A program made the translations under genes and the position numbers. Shown here piece by piece: positions 34,565 to 44,313 of a stretch of DNA of 64,000 nt. A model generated the notes under the pieces. That model worked only from the letters and a program-made list of their open reading frames with translations. It did no database searches and was not told the origin of the DNA. The stretch covers positions 248,001 through 312,000 of the forward strand of contig CBDEGO010000005.1 of assembly GCA_965237995.1 (NCBI GenBank), read 5' to 3'. The stretch is from JAAELZ01 sp965237995 (GTDB lineage: Bacteria; Pseudomonadota; Gammaproteobacteria; Arenicellales; Poriferihabitantaceae). Positions within the stretch are counted from its first letter, which is position 1; each line of letters starts with the position of its first letter.

Positions 34565-34977
34565 TGTTTGTTTAATGGAGCGTGCATTGTATGCAAGGCT
34601 TTGTTACAAAGCTTTTCAGCAAGGTAACGCTTTGTAACAAAGTGTAACAACCGTATTAAACAGTATGTGGTAGCCTGTTTTTCAAATCAGCCTTGTTGTC
34701 CATCTTTCGCGGTTGTGTTTTTCGCTTGTCAGCACCGTGAGACCATGTGTTTGTAATACGGGTATCAGTAGTGGAGACGGTACAGTTTGCTCTAAACTCA
34801 ATGGGGGTATATTTAGCTAAAAAGTGTGTTGTATTGCCACTGCCACTTGCTGGCTAGATTAGTGCTTTATTTGCAATATCTTACGTCACCACTTATATCG
34901 TTTCGGAATACGCGCTACGGCTTACCAACAAATATACAAAAACTAATGCTACCTTTTTATAGCATACCCTCCAAAAT
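34565..34977. other. Intergenic region between Spy-like and GT2 genes
   Basis: The left 85 bp holds the CpxR-type operator and presumably the Spy promoter. The remaining 330 bp shows no ORF, RNA gene or hairpin that I can support; it is downstream of the GT2 gene. Confidence 0.5.
34599..34648. promoter_or_regulatory. CpxR-type operator: three GTAAC boxes at 10-bp spacing
   Basis: GTAAC occurs at 34624, 34634 and 34644, each separated by five bases, matching the CpxR box plan (GTAAA-N5-GTAAA). Overlapping this, CTTTGTTACAAAG (34599-34611) and CTTTGTAACAAAG (34630-34642) are near-palindromes 31 bp apart. The array lies 50-100 bp upstream of the Spy-like start. Confidence 0.72.
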
Positions 34978-35697
34978 TCATTTTTGTAATCTGATCTTCA
35001 ACAAATCTACCCCAGATAGAACATAAGCTTTCCAATTGACTGACGAGCTTTCACTTACATGATGCCACTGCTTCAAAGGTTCTTCAAAAACCGAAATTCC
35101 TTGCTTTTGCGCGCGTAAAAATACCTCGCAATCAAACAACCAGCGAGATACAAACGGATTTCCAAATAACTGGGCTACATACTTTCTTACGAAGATCTTG
35201 GCCCCCGCTTGAGTGTCATATATTTCTAAACCCAGAATACTCGAGATAAGCGTTGCACCAACCCTACCAATATAGTGGCGTGTTGCAGACCGAGTGATAC
35301 TCTTTCCGCTTAATGCCACTCGGGAACCTTGCACGATAGGGGCCTGCAGTCCGTCGGCCACTTCTTTCAGGCGGATTATTTCTTTAACTGATACCGAGTT
35401 ATCTGCATCCATGACAGCAAAATAGTGGGCGTTACTATGTTTTAACCCATCTAACATCCCTGTTCTAACAGCCTCACCTTTTCCTTTATTTTGATTATGG
35501 TTGATAACCAAAGCATTGATACCCGATTTCAGCAGCTTTTGCACGATGCTTGCTAACACGTGGTCTGTTTTATCTGTAGACCCATCATTAACAAAAACAA
35601 TAGTTTGAATTTCGTTTGAACACGAATCAAACTGCTCCAGTTTGATTCTATTTGCCTCATTAAAACATGGAACTATAATACAAAGGCTCGGTTTCAC
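34978..35697 (-). CDS. Family 2 glycosyltransferase (polyprenyl-phosphate sugar synthase-like)
   Basis: 239 aa. The GT-A fold shows CIIVPCFNEANRI, VNDGSTDKT, NQNKGKGEAVRTG and the metal-binding DADNS. Later GSRVA and DTQAGAKIF match dolichyl/undecaprenyl-phosphate glucosyl- or mannosyltransferases, without the C-terminal membrane segment. It overlaps the upstream polytopic membrane gene by four bases. The pair resembles Gtr-like systems, where a GT2 enzyme charges a lipid carrier and a membrane transferase uses it. Acceptor unknown. Confidence 0.88.
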   Translation of the reverse strand: MKPSLCIIVPCFNEANRIKLEQFDSCSNEIQTIVFVNDGSTDKTDHVLASIVQKLLKSGINALVINHNQNKGKGEAVRTGMLDGLKHSNAHYFAVMDADNSVSVKEIIRLKEVADGLQAPIVQGSRVALSGKSITRSATRHYIGRVGATLISSILGLEIYDTQAGAKIFVRKYVAQLFGNPFVSRWLFDCEVFLRAQKQGISVFEEPLKQWHHVSESSSVNWKAYVLSGVDLLKIRLQK

Positions 35698-37052
35698 AGT
35701 GCTACTTTATCCATTCCGTAAACGCGAGCATAACAAGGGTTTGGCCATGCTTTAGAGTCAATCGTAATGTCTCTGACAAACATTCGCCCCCAGTTTAATT
35801 CCGCTCCTTTGGTATGATGCTCGTTGTAATATAACGGCGGAAGCTGAATTTTTTTCTGCCCTTTCGCCAAAGCCTTTGCGATAAGGTCGTGCCTATGAGA
35901 TTCTTGTTCAGAAATTGACAAATACGCCCAATAGGTATTTTTCATGTCCGCAAAGAGTAGCAAACTCATAGCCAAACTAGGTACTATAAGTAAGCTCAGG
36001 CTTATTTTTTGAAGCTTTGTGTAAAACTGATATCCAGTCGGAAACAACGACATCACACCAAATAGATATAATAGCTCCGATGGGAACGATACCCGGCCAA
36101 AATACACTACATTTGGCGCGCCGATGGTTGCAAAAGCGGCTAGAAGCCCCGTCCCTATAAATAATAGAGATAACAATACTCTTTGCTTTATCTGGTTTTG
36201 GTCAAAAAAAGTAGAAAACACCAAAAATAAAAGATATACAAACAAATACTTACGATCTATGTTATTTGCCACATAAGGCAACAACGAAGTTAACTTATCT
36301 AATAATGGTACGGCTTCGCCTACTCTTGATGCCCTGGCATAATTCCCTGGCGCTAAGAGAAGTATAATCATACCAACAGCCCATAGAACTAACCCTAGCC
36401 AGAATACCCTAGGTATTTTCTCCTTGTCGATAAAACGTATATAAATTAACACCGCCATCCAAGCGGTAAAAATAGCAACAGACAGATGCTCTAGCCACAT
36501 CCCCCCAAGTAATGCGCCTAACAGGAAACAAGGCGTTATCTTAGAGTCAATAATGTTTTTTCGAAATATTGCGTATCTGAATACAGGTAGGATGCAGGCA
36601 ATTGCTATGACACTACTCCAGAAATATTGGATCGTTCCCGTTTTCCAAAGAATGTCTTCGCCTAGCGTGTCCGGGGCGAACCAAAAGAGGAAGTAAAAAA
36701 AAGAAAGGAAATACAACGACTGACTAAAGCTTCGAGTGCTAGTCAATTTCAATGCCAGTGCGGTCAAAATTAATGCCATCACAGCATTAAGCATGTTAAC
36801 AATGAAAATACCTATTTCCCCAGAAGAAAAAAACAGGTAGTTCAAAAACATAGCAGGAACGCGTCCGGAGGTATATTTATAAGAATGATTGACGTTACTA
36901 AATAGATGACTAAGGCTGAAAGCATCGCTATGTCGGCAAAGATCGTCCGCAAATAGCGGAACATTTCCCGATAACAAAAACAGATATAAAGAAAATAATA
37001 GCAGTACACAACATATCACCGCTTTATCTATATTAGATTTGATATAGCTCAA
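35694..37052 (-). CDS. DUF6056-like polytopic membrane protein (putative glycosyltransferase)
   Basis: 452 aa with about 10-11 membrane helices and a soluble C-terminal tail. The first periplasmic loop carries FADDLCRH and SYKYTSGRVPAMF, similar to DUF6056/GtrC-like proteins with an acidic pair near the first helix. It is translationally coupled (4-base overlap) to the GT2 gene, so transfer of a lipid-linked sugar to a surface glycan is the best guess. AT-rich relative to its neighbours, which fits surface-glycan genes that are often exchanged. Confidence 0.7.
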   Translation of the reverse strand: MSYIKSNIDKAVICCVLLLFSLYLFLLSGNVPLFADDLCRHSDAFSLSHLFSNVNHSYKYTSGRVPAMFLNYLFFSSGEIGIFIVNMLNAVMALILTALALKLTSTRSFSQSLYFLSFFYFLFWFAPDTLGEDILWKTGTIQYFWSSVIAIACILPVFRYAIFRKNIIDSKITPCFLLGALLGGMWLEHLSVAIFTAWMAVLIYIRFIDKEKIPRVFWLGLVLWAVGMIILLLAPGNYARASRVGEAVPLLDKLTSLLPYVANNIDRKYLFVYLLFLVFSTFFDQNQIKQRVLLSLLFIGTGLLAAFATIGAPNVVYFGRVSFPSELLYLFGVMSLFPTGYQFYTKLQKISLSLLIVPSLAMSLLLFADMKNTYWAYLSISEQESHRHDLIAKALAKGQKKIQLPPLYYNEHHTKGAELNWGRMFVRDITIDSKAWPNPCYARVYGMDKVAL

Positions 37053-37254
37053 ATTGGGTTCCTCAGTGAAAAACTTTAAGCTTAGTGCAGTTATTAAATC
37101 AACCCTTCGGTGATTTTCACACAGTTATTTTGAATCGTAACTAGATCGTATGCAAGTTATGACTTGCTTTTGGGTAATAAGCTAATAGGCGGAAAGATAA
37201 GGTTCGGTACAAACATAACCCCATTACTCACTCAGTCTCATAAAAATCCAAAGT

Positions 37255-38259
37255 TCAACTAACCGCCCGAACTTCACCAGTGGTATATCCTTGCGTATTT
37301 TTAAGTTCAGTGTTGAAGTATGGAGACAATACCTGAGCTTGTTCTTCTGTCAACGCATCTAGTTTAGCCAATAAGCCTCCCAAAGCCACATCACTCGCAC
37401 GGGTCGCCCCGTCGTCAATTTTAAGTGCGAAACCCATTCCCATTTTGGGTATAACACCGCCGAACACAGCTTCTGCGCCGGTCTTCACGATCACTTCCCC
37501 CTTTGTTGCTTGGATAACGGCGGTGCAGCAGCGTTCTTTACCAGCAATCATTTCTGGGTGCGCGCCGATTGCCGCTAACACTGCTTTCATCGCTGCTGCA
37601 GTGTTAGGCTCTTGACTTTCGGGCGCAGCAAAATAGGCCCAGCATTTTGCGAAGGCGTCAAGCGGCATTTGCGGCGCGGGCATGCCGCAACCGTCTCTAT
37701 CCCACTTCATGTCTTGCATATTAATACCTGAAAGCACACTGATTCGCTTAAGCCATGCTTGTTGAACTGGATGCTCATAACTTGAGTAACCTTTTGTTGG
37801 CGACCCTAGCAATTTAGCTAACGTGAGCATGCCAGTATGCTTGCCTGAACAGTTATTATGTACTCGGCTTGCATCGCCACCCGCGCGCACTAAATCTAAT
37901 TTAGTTGCTTCATTGATTGGCATTGCCGGGCCACACTCTAGGTCTTCAGGTTGCAAATCTAATCGACCCAGCCACTGCTCTACTGCGTTCACGTGCATTG
38001 CTTCACCATTATGCGACGCACAAGCCAAAGCGACTTCTTTCGGACTAAGCTTAAATGCGTCGACTCCGCCTTGCTCAATCAAAGGTAGCACTTGCAGCAA
38101 TTTTAACGAAGACCTTGGGAATATAAGTTGACTGATATCACCTACGCTGTAAACAGTTTCGCCCTGCGCGTTAACCGCCAACATCGCGCCGCGGTGTTGT
38201 GATTCAACGACACCGCCGCGTAATACTTCGACTAAAATTGGATTTTGCGCGCTCAGCAT
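37255..38259 (-). CDS. Asparaginase II (AnsA/ReAV type)
   Basis: 334 aa of the PF06089 family, unrelated to the E. coli AnsB fold. The serine-lysine pair is in FPRSSLK, and the cysteine/zinc environment in ASHNGEAMHV, HNNCSGKHTGML and WDRDGCGMPAPQ, as in Rhizobium etli ReAV. It hydrolyses L-asparagine to aspartate and ammonia. No signal peptide is seen, so it is cytoplasmic. It is divergent from selO with a 214-bp spacer. The DUF6056-like gene lies 200 bp further downstream on the same strand and is probably separate. Confidence 0.9.
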   Translation of the reverse strand: MLSAQNPILVEVLRGGVVESQHRGAMLAVNAQGETVYSVGDISQLIFPRSSLKLLQVLPLIEQGGVDAFKLSPKEVALACASHNGEAMHVNAVEQWLGRLDLQPEDLECGPAMPINEATKLDLVRAGGDASRVHNNCSGKHTGMLTLAKLLGSPTKGYSSYEHPVQQAWLKRISVLSGINMQDMKWDRDGCGMPAPQMPLDAFAKCWAYFAAPESQEPNTAAAMKAVLAAIGAHPEMIAGKERCCTAVIQATKGEVIVKTGAEAVFGGVIPKMGMGFALKIDDGATRASDVALGGLLAKLDALTEEQAQVLSPYFNTELKNTQGYTTGEVRAVS

Positions 38260-38473
38260 TGCCTAACCAGCGACGATGAAGCTATGCAACAATGCGCAAA
38301 AAGTAACATGTATGTCTAACCATGAGTATTTTTAGTGAGTTTTTGACGATATATATTCTAGCGCAGTAATGGCGCTAAGCTAGCTTGGATTAATTAAAAT
38401 TCATTGGGCGCTTGACCTCTTCAGGATTATCGGCATATATGGCTCAATGGTTTAACACTTTCATCTTACTATT

Positions 38474-40066
38474 ATGGCACTGCAAGATCTTCATTTTGAC
38501 AATCGATTTTTAGCCGACTTGCCTGTAGACCCTATTACAGAGAACCATCGGCGACAAGTGAACGGCGCCTGCGCTTCTAGAGTGCAACCCGCTGCAGTTA
38601 GCGCACCAACTACCGTTGCTTATGCCAAAGAAGTGGGTGATTTACTAGGCCTTACAGAAGCCGACCTTGAAAGTGACACTTTTACCCAAGCCTTTGCCGG
38701 CAATGAATTACTTAACAATATGGACCCTTACGCCTGCTGTTACGGCGGACACCAGTTTGGCAACTGGGCCGGGCAATTGGGTGATGGTCGCGCAATTAAC
38801 TTAGGTGAAGTCATTAACAAAGCGGGTGAAAAATGGGCATTGCAGTTAAAAGGAGCAGGGCCAACACCCTATTCGCGCACTGCCGATGGTTTGGCAGTGT
38901 TGCGCTCGTCGGTGCGAGAATTTATTTGTTCTGAGGCAATGCACCACTTAGGTGTGCCAACAACACGCGCCTTAAGTCTGATTCTAACAGGCGAAAAAGT
39001 GATACGTGATATGCTGTACGATGGCAATCCAGCCTACGAATTAGGCGCTGTGGTCTGCCGAGTCGCTCCTTCATTCACGCGCTTTGGCAGCTTCCAAATA
39101 CATAGCAGTCGCGGCGACATAGAGGTTTTAAAACAACTGGTTGATTACACCATCAACAATGACTTTCCGCATTTAGGCACGCCTAGCAAACAAACCTATA
39201 TCACTTGGTTTAGTGAGATAGTTGAACGCACTGCATTAATGATTGTTGAGTGGATGCGCGTAGGGTTTGTTCACGGCGTGATGAACACGGATAATATGTC
39301 GATTTTAGGCCTAACCATCGATTACGGTCCCTACGGCTGGCTAGAGCCATTCGACCCCAACTGGACACCAAACACCACGGATGCGCAGAATAAGCGGTAC
39401 CGTTTTGGTCAACAAGCGCAGATCGCGCACTGGAATTTAGTCCAATTGGCACAAGCCCTAATTCCATTAATCGAAGAGGTTGAGCCTTTGCAAGAAATCA
39501 TTAACGGCTATCCACAAATTTACCAAACTGCTTGGCAAAACATGATGAGCAGTAAACTCGGTTTAGAGTCATTCAAACAAGATGAAGATGTGGCTTTATT
39601 TAACGACTTACACGAAACCTTGCAAATTATCGAAACGGATATGACGTTGTTCTTTCGCTTGCTCGCACATTATCATTTTGACAAGCCAAGCGCTGTAGCA
39701 GCTAGTGACGCCGAATTAGTAGACGTTGTGGCCGATGCCTATTACGAAGAGCGATCGGCACACACTGACAAAGCCATGGCGACTTGGTTGCGCCGTTATA
39801 GTGCGCGCTTAGAGGAAAACACGGCTAATAATGCTGAACGGGCAAACCAAATGAACTTAGTAAACCCCTTATATGTTTTACGCAATTATCTATCGCAGCT
39901 TGCGATAGACGACGCTGATAAAGGAGATTTTGCGCTAGTGAACGAACTGCTTGATGTCTTGCGCAACCCCTACACAGAGCAAACAGGCAAAGAACGCTTC
40001 GCCAAAAAGCGACCTGAATGGGCACGTCATCGGGCTGGGTGCTCTATGCTGTCTTGTAGTTCTTAA
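38474..40066 (+). CDS. selO: Protein adenylyltransferase SelO
   Basis: 530 aa pseudokinase-fold enzyme that AMPylates proteins on Ser/Thr/Tyr. Conserved segments are YGGHQFGNWAGQLGDGRA, LKGAGPTPYSR, LRSSVREFICSEA, VHGVMNTDNMSILG and IDYGPYG. The C-terminus reads KRPEWARHRAGCSMLSCSS, with Cys where some homologues have selenocysteine; no in-frame TGA is involved. It is followed 16 bp later by panC. Confidence 0.95.
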   Translation: MALQDLHFDNRFLADLPVDPITENHRRQVNGACASRVQPAAVSAPTTVAYAKEVGDLLGLTEADLESDTFTQAFAGNELLNNMDPYACCYGGHQFGNWAGQLGDGRAINLGEVINKAGEKWALQLKGAGPTPYSRTADGLAVLRSSVREFICSEAMHHLGVPTTRALSLILTGEKVIRDMLYDGNPAYELGAVVCRVAPSFTRFGSFQIHSSRGDIEVLKQLVDYTINNDFPHLGTPSKQTYITWFSEIVERTALMIVEWMRVGFVHGVMNTDNMSILGLTIDYGPYGWLEPFDPNWTPNTTDAQNKRYRFGQQAQIAHWNLVQLAQALIPLIEEVEPLQEIINGYPQIYQTAWQNMMSSKLGLESFKQDEDVALFNDLHETLQIIETDMTLFFRLLAHYHFDKPSAVAASDAELVDVVADAYYEERSAHTDKAMATWLRRYSARLEENTANNAERANQMNLVNPLYVLRNYLSQLAIDDADKGDFALVNELLDVLRNPYTEQTGKERFAKKRPEWARHRAGCSMLSCSS

Positions 40067-40082
40067 ACTCAATAGCGACTTA

Positions 40083-40949
40083 ATGAAATTAACCCACCTT
40101 ACAACCCCGCAACAAGCTAAGCAGTGGTGTGATCAACAGCGTGCTAACGCGCAATCCATTGGTTTTGTGCCGACCATGGGTGCCTTACACGAAGGCCATC
40201 TAGCGTTAATTCGTGCGGCAACTGAGCAGCACGACTTGGTAATCGTGAGTATCTTCGTCAACCCACTACAGTTTAATAACTCTGAGGATTTATCAAAGTA
40301 TCCAAGAGACTTAGACAAAGACCTTGCGATGCTTAAACAAGAAGAAGTTGCCATGGTATTTACTGGTGAAGTAAGCGATTTTTACCAAGGCGTTAACTCA
40401 CTAGACCAACTCGAACTCAAACATCCTGGTATTTACGCTGAAGGAATGGAAGGCGAGCACCGACCTGGACACTTTGAAGGCGTAAGAGAAATTGTACATC
40501 GTCTGTTCTCCTTCGTCGGCCCTTGCAAGGGTTATTTTGGAGAGAAAGATTTTCAGCAAGTGCAAATTATTAAGCAACTTGCTGGCGAAATGATTGACAT
40601 TGAGGTCGTCACTTGTCCGACCTCAAGAGAACCGAGCGGGCTTGCTCGATCTTCACGAAATGCGAGATTAAGCGAGACAGGAAAACAACAAGCTGGTGTT
40701 ATACACCAAGCATTAAGTGCTGCACGGGCCGCTTGGCAATTGCAAGAACGCTTGGCTCCAGCTCTGCGACAAGCCATGCTACAAGTATTGATTGATCACG
40801 ATGCGCAATGGGAATACGCTGAAGTGATTGACCCAGATAATTGGACCGCGACCACACCAAACACCGCATTAAGACATGCGCGAGGCCTAATCGCACTTGA
40901 AATTGAAGGCATTCGATTAATCGACAATTTATTGGTTGGCAAAGAGTAA
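40083..40949 (+). CDS. panC: Pantothenate synthetase PanC
   Basis: From ATG 40083 the product is 288 aa, the family length; the frame is open further upstream into selO but that part is not PanC-like. It joins pantoate and beta-alanine with ATP. Motifs: GFVPTMGALHEGHLALI (HxGH), FVNPLQF, GEKDFQQ, SSRNARLS (KMSKS-like). The usual partner panB is not adjacent, so panC has been placed between selO and a DUF945 gene. Confidence 0.96.
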   Translation: MKLTHLTTPQQAKQWCDQQRANAQSIGFVPTMGALHEGHLALIRAATEQHDLVIVSIFVNPLQFNNSEDLSKYPRDLDKDLAMLKQEEVAMVFTGEVSDFYQGVNSLDQLELKHPGIYAEGMEGEHRPGHFEGVREIVHRLFSFVGPCKGYFGEKDFQQVQIIKQLAGEMIDIEVVTCPTSREPSGLARSSRNARLSETGKQQAGVIHQALSAARAAWQLQERLAPALRQAMLQVLIDHDAQWEYAEVIDPDNWTATTPNTALRHARGLIALEIEGIRLIDNLLVGKE

Positions 40950-40992
40950 ACTTCACCTTTTACATTTTCGCACTTTAAACAGGAACACCGCT

Positions 40993-42291
40993 TTGAAAAA
41001 ACTCAGCCTCGTCATCGTCGCACTCGTAGTTGGCGTATTTTTAGTGATGCCGTATGTCACGGGTATCGTCGCAGAAAAGGGAACCAGCCAGCTAGTCAAC
41101 AATATGAACCACCACTTTGCCGCATACGGGCAAACGCAAATTGTGGATTATCAACGTAGCTATAACAACACGCAGGCCAGTTATAAGTTCAGATTGAATG
41201 ATTCCATTCCAGTCGACATAAATTACACCTGCTCAGGTAAACACGGCGTTACCAGTTACCAATACAACTGCAAGCTGCAAGACATGCCTAAATATCAAGA
41301 TTGGGTAGCTAACAATTTAGATGGCAAAGACCCGATTACCATTTCAGGCTCAGTATCTGCACTTGGGCAAATTAATCAACATATAGACCTTGAATCATTC
41401 GTCTTGCGCTCTGGTGAAGGTGATATTCACATCGGCAAAGGGCGGCTCACTATCGAAGGTGACCAAAAGCTTAGCGAAGTAAAGCTCGTAGGGCTCTTCG
41501 ATAGTATGGCGCTTAAAAGTGAAGACGCGAGCTTTGGCTTTGAAAGGTTAGGGATTAAGGGCGAAATGATTGGCAACGACGGTAGCTTACCGCAAGGTAA
41601 CATCGACGTCAGTGCTAACAATTTAACCCTCGACAGTAAGGACAGCACGCTTTCTTTATCTGATATAAAACTAGATTCATGGAGCAAAATTGACGCCGAG
41701 CACCTATCCAGCAGCACAAAGTTAGTCGTTGCCGAAGTGATCGCCCCTAAACAAAATCTTTCAGTCGAAGATTTATCTTGGCAGTTAGACTTTTCTGGCT
41801 TACCGGCAGTTGCTGTTAATAATTTGACTCAGAAAATCACAGCAACCAGCGCTAGCTCAAATAGCACCTCAGCCCAATCTGCCACCAATTCAGCCTTAAA
41901 CTTTAGTCATCTCTCTAGCAACCTAGATCAAATTTTAGTACCCGGACTAACGGTCAGCACTGCAGCGCAAGCCATCGTAGGCAATGAGACTAACTCCGCA
42001 AAACTTAGCATCGAATTGCTAGAACAGCTCAAGCCTAAAGATGCCCTGGTTATCATGTTTGACCAGGTCAGCTTGCTTAAAAAACTTGCGATAGCCATAA
42101 ACTTGCAATTATCAGACAGCTTAATTGAAAAATCCTTCCTTGGGCAAGATGTTTCGAGAAACGCGCTGTTTTCGCATAAAGACGGCTTACATAAGCTGTC
42201 CATCAATACGAATGGCACCAGCGCAGAACTTAACGGCGAAACAATGAACTTGGCGGATTTTGTTAATAAACTGATACGTGGTTCATATTGA
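40993..42291 (+). CDS. DUF945 family protein (YdgA-like)
   Basis: The TTG at 40993 is preceded by AGGA at good distance and gives KKLSLVIVALVVGVFLVMP, the typical DUF945 N-terminal membrane segment; the frame extends to 40936 but without that fit. The product is 432 aa, with a single N-terminal anchor and a large periplasmic region of beta-rich repeats such as SLSDIKLDSWSK. E. coli YdgA belongs to this family; function unknown. A hairpin lies just after the stop. Confidence 0.8.
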   Translation: MKKLSLVIVALVVGVFLVMPYVTGIVAEKGTSQLVNNMNHHFAAYGQTQIVDYQRSYNNTQASYKFRLNDSIPVDINYTCSGKHGVTSYQYNCKLQDMPKYQDWVANNLDGKDPITISGSVSALGQINQHIDLESFVLRSGEGDIHIGKGRLTIEGDQKLSEVKLVGLFDSMALKSEDASFGFERLGIKGEMIGNDGSLPQGNIDVSANNLTLDSKDSTLSLSDIKLDSWSKIDAEHLSSSTKLVVAEVIAPKQNLSVEDLSWQLDFSGLPAVAVNNLTQKITATSASSNSTSAQSATNSALNFSHLSSNLDQILVPGLTVSTAAQAIVGNETNSAKLSIELLEQLKPKDALVIMFDQVSLLKKLAIAINLQLSDSLIEKSFLGQDVSRNALFSHKDGLHKLSINTNGTSAELNGETMNLADFVNKLIRGSY

Positions 42292-42300
42292 TACCGTAAA

Positions 42301-42326
42301 AACCGCACTGCAAACTCAGTGCGGTT
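42301..42326. terminator. Hairpin after the DUF945 gene
   Basis: AACCGCACTG and CAGTGCGGTT form a perfect 10-bp stem with a 6-base loop. The plus side has no T run, but on the minus strand the stem is followed by TTTTTAC. It probably ends the DUF945 transcript, though it looks more efficient leftward. Confidence 0.55.
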
Positions 42327-42632
42327 AGTAGGGGCAGAATAAGTAGATATAAAACTGTTCTTGTAAGACTAAAGAGAAGGCACTATTAGCCTTTGACTAC
42401 GAAATAGAGGTTTAAACCATCTATTTCAATAGCTTACAGGTCGATAAATTAGTATTCGCAATAAATTTGCACCCACTATCAGTTTTCAGAACGATGTATT
42501 ATGCCCAATAATGTGATACATTTATGTCTCATATTATGAAAATTTCATTTAACCTCTTTAGGCACAGTCTCGTAACTGTAGCTATTCATTAAATGGTAGG
42601 CCTAATTGCCATTAACGCAATAAACGCAAAAC
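42327..42632. other. 306-bp intergenic region, no gene recognised
   Basis: AT-rich spacer between the DUF945 hairpin and the small membrane ORF. I see no ORF or RNA motif; it presumably carries the promoter of the 42633-43666 pair. Confidence 0.45.
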
Positions 42633-42776
42633 ATGACCCGACATATTTTTATTACTATCTTTATTATCGCGGTTATATATGCCGCCTTACTTTGGGTCAA
42701 CAGCGACCAACTTTCAGCGCAAAATGTGACTTGGGATGACTTTTTGCAATATACCGGAAGTACTGCTACTCACTAG
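42633..42776 (+). CDS. 47-aa small membrane protein
   Basis: ATG 42633 opens a 47-codon ORF starting MTRHIFITIFIIAVIYAALL and ending in a soluble Trp/Asp-containing tail (VTWDDFLQYTGSTATH). One membrane helix covers residues about 5-21. It ends eight bases before the sterol-desaturase-like gene, which argues for co-translation. No family recognised; it could be an accessory subunit of the membrane oxygenase. Existence rests on position and hydrophobicity only. Confidence 0.5.
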   Translation: MTRHIFITIFIIAVIYAALLWVNSDQLSAQNVTWDDFLQYTGSTATH

Positions 42777-42784
42777 ACAAACTG

Positions 42785-43666
42785 ATGGAAACCTTATTTC
42801 AACTTATCTCTGATGAAACCCTAGAGTATCTTCATGGTTTTATTGACGACTGGGGTTTTGTCGTTGCCGCTGCTATCTTTATAGTGGAACTTTTCTTGCT
42901 TGCTAGTCGTAAATTAGTAGATAAAAACATGCTCGGAGATGTATTTGCTAATTTTGTAACCTTGGCGTTATTTATCACTATCACAGGATTGGTAATCGCC
43001 ACCACCTATGTAACTGGCTTCTACTGGGTATATATTAACTTCAGCATTGTCCAATTGCCCACCAACATATGGACAATAGTGGCATGCATTATTCTCGCTG
43101 ATCTAGCCTACTATTGGGAGCATCGATTTATTCACCGCGTAGGCTTTGGTTGGGCCACACATGCAGTACATCATAGTTCACCCTACTTTAATATCTCAGT
43201 TGCATATCGCTTCGGCCCTTTAGATGGATTAATGCCTTTTTTCTTTCATATACCATTAGCATTGTTAGGGTTTAACCCAATTGTCATATTTTTTTCTGAG
43301 ATGCTTGTCCAGCTTTATCAAACACTGTTACACACTGAAGTTGTGCGAAAGCTCCCTAAACCCGTTGAAGCGGTAATGAACACACCGTCGCACCACCGCG
43401 TGCACCACGGGTCGAATCGAGAATATATCGACAAAAACTATGGCGGGATTTTTATTATTTGGGACAAGCTATTTCATACCTTTGAAGTAGAGAACGAAAA
43501 AGTTGTATACGGCGTAACGACACCAATAGAAACAGTTAACCCTATCAAAGTGTTCTTTTTCGGTTATGTTAAATTACTCAAAAAAATGGCCTCAGCTAAT
43601 ACGGTGACTGAAGGGCTAGGCTACTTTTTTAAACCACCCGGATGGAAACCAAAAAGCCAACGCTAA
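42785..43666 (+). CDS. Sterol desaturase / fatty acid hydroxylase family membrane enzyme
   Basis: 293 aa with four membrane helices and the histidine clusters of the di-iron hydroxylase family: HRFIHR, HAVHHSS and HHRVHHG, with an additional His in the membrane-proximal LLHTEV. Such enzymes hydroxylate or desaturate lipids and aldehydes in the membrane. Substrate unknown. Its stop is one base from the stop of the convergent TetR gene. Confidence 0.92.
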   Translation: METLFQLISDETLEYLHGFIDDWGFVVAAAIFIVELFLLASRKLVDKNMLGDVFANFVTLALFITITGLVIATTYVTGFYWVYINFSIVQLPTNIWTIVACIILADLAYYWEHRFIHRVGFGWATHAVHHSSPYFNISVAYRFGPLDGLMPFFFHIPLALLGFNPIVIFFSEMLVQLYQTLLHTEVVRKLPKPVEAVMNTPSHHRVHHGSNREYIDKNYGGIFIIWDKLFHTFEVENEKVVYGVTTPIETVNPIKVFFFGYVKLLKKMASANTVTEGLGYFFKPPGWKPKSQR

Positions 43667-43667
43667 A

Positions 43668-44231
43668 CTATTGACTTACGCCATCGAAAAACACTTGTAT
43701 TGCGTGATCAGCGGCTTGCTCTACTGACATACCATCGTTATTCATACAAAACCACCCTGAATAAATTAAGCTATCAAACACGCAAACGAGCCAACTGTCT
43801 GCTAATTTAGAACTGATACTCCCTTCTGCCTTGCCTTGTTGTATGGTTAACTTAAGCTGATCTAGCTGGCTATTATATGCTGCGGCGAGGCGCTCATCGC
43901 AATCCACCTCATTCCATAGCGTCAACAAGAAATGAAATCGGTCTGCCAATGGCATGATCAAATGGAACATTTTTTCGAGCGCTGCTCTACCCTGAAGCCT
44001 ACCTAACTTAATAGGTTTACAAGCTTCATCAGTCTCATCTAAACATAACTCGGCCAGCGCGATGACCAAAGATTGGCGAGTTTCAAAATGACGATACAAT
44101 GTTGCCCGACCAACTCCAGCTTGTATCGCTATGTCAGAAAGACTAGCTTGTGGGTTAACTAAAAGGGTCTGGATTCCTGCTTCTAAAAGCGCGTTTCTAG
44201 ATCGTACAGCGCGGGCATCGATAGCTTGCAT
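43668..44231 (-). CDS. TetR-family transcriptional regulator
   Basis: 187 aa. The N-terminal helix-turn-helix is LSDIAIQAGVGRATLYRHFE. The C-terminal ligand domain is helical and of no recognised subfamily. It converges on the sterol-desaturase-like gene, with one base between stop codons; target genes are unknown. Either the desaturase pair or the membrane protein downstream at 44314 may be unrelated to it. Confidence 0.92.
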   Translation of the reverse strand: MQAIDARAVRSRNALLEAGIQTLLVNPQASLSDIAIQAGVGRATLYRHFETRQSLVIALAELCLDETDEACKPIKLGRLQGRAALEKMFHLIMPLADRFHFLLTLWNEVDCDERLAAAYNSQLDQLKLTIQQGKAEGSISSKLADSWLVCVFDSLIYSGWFCMNNDGMSVEQAADHAIQVFFDGVSQ

Positions 44232-44313
44232 ATTGATCGATTCAGCGAAAATAACAAGCTAAAAAGCAAATACTATACATCAATGTATCCTATCAGCATT
44301 GACATCCAACGCA

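Noticed and set aside
38474..40066. SelO could be a selenoprotein.
   Set aside because: The C-terminal motif carries ordinary cysteines (LSCSS) and ends at a normal stop; no in-frame TGA or SECIS-like need.
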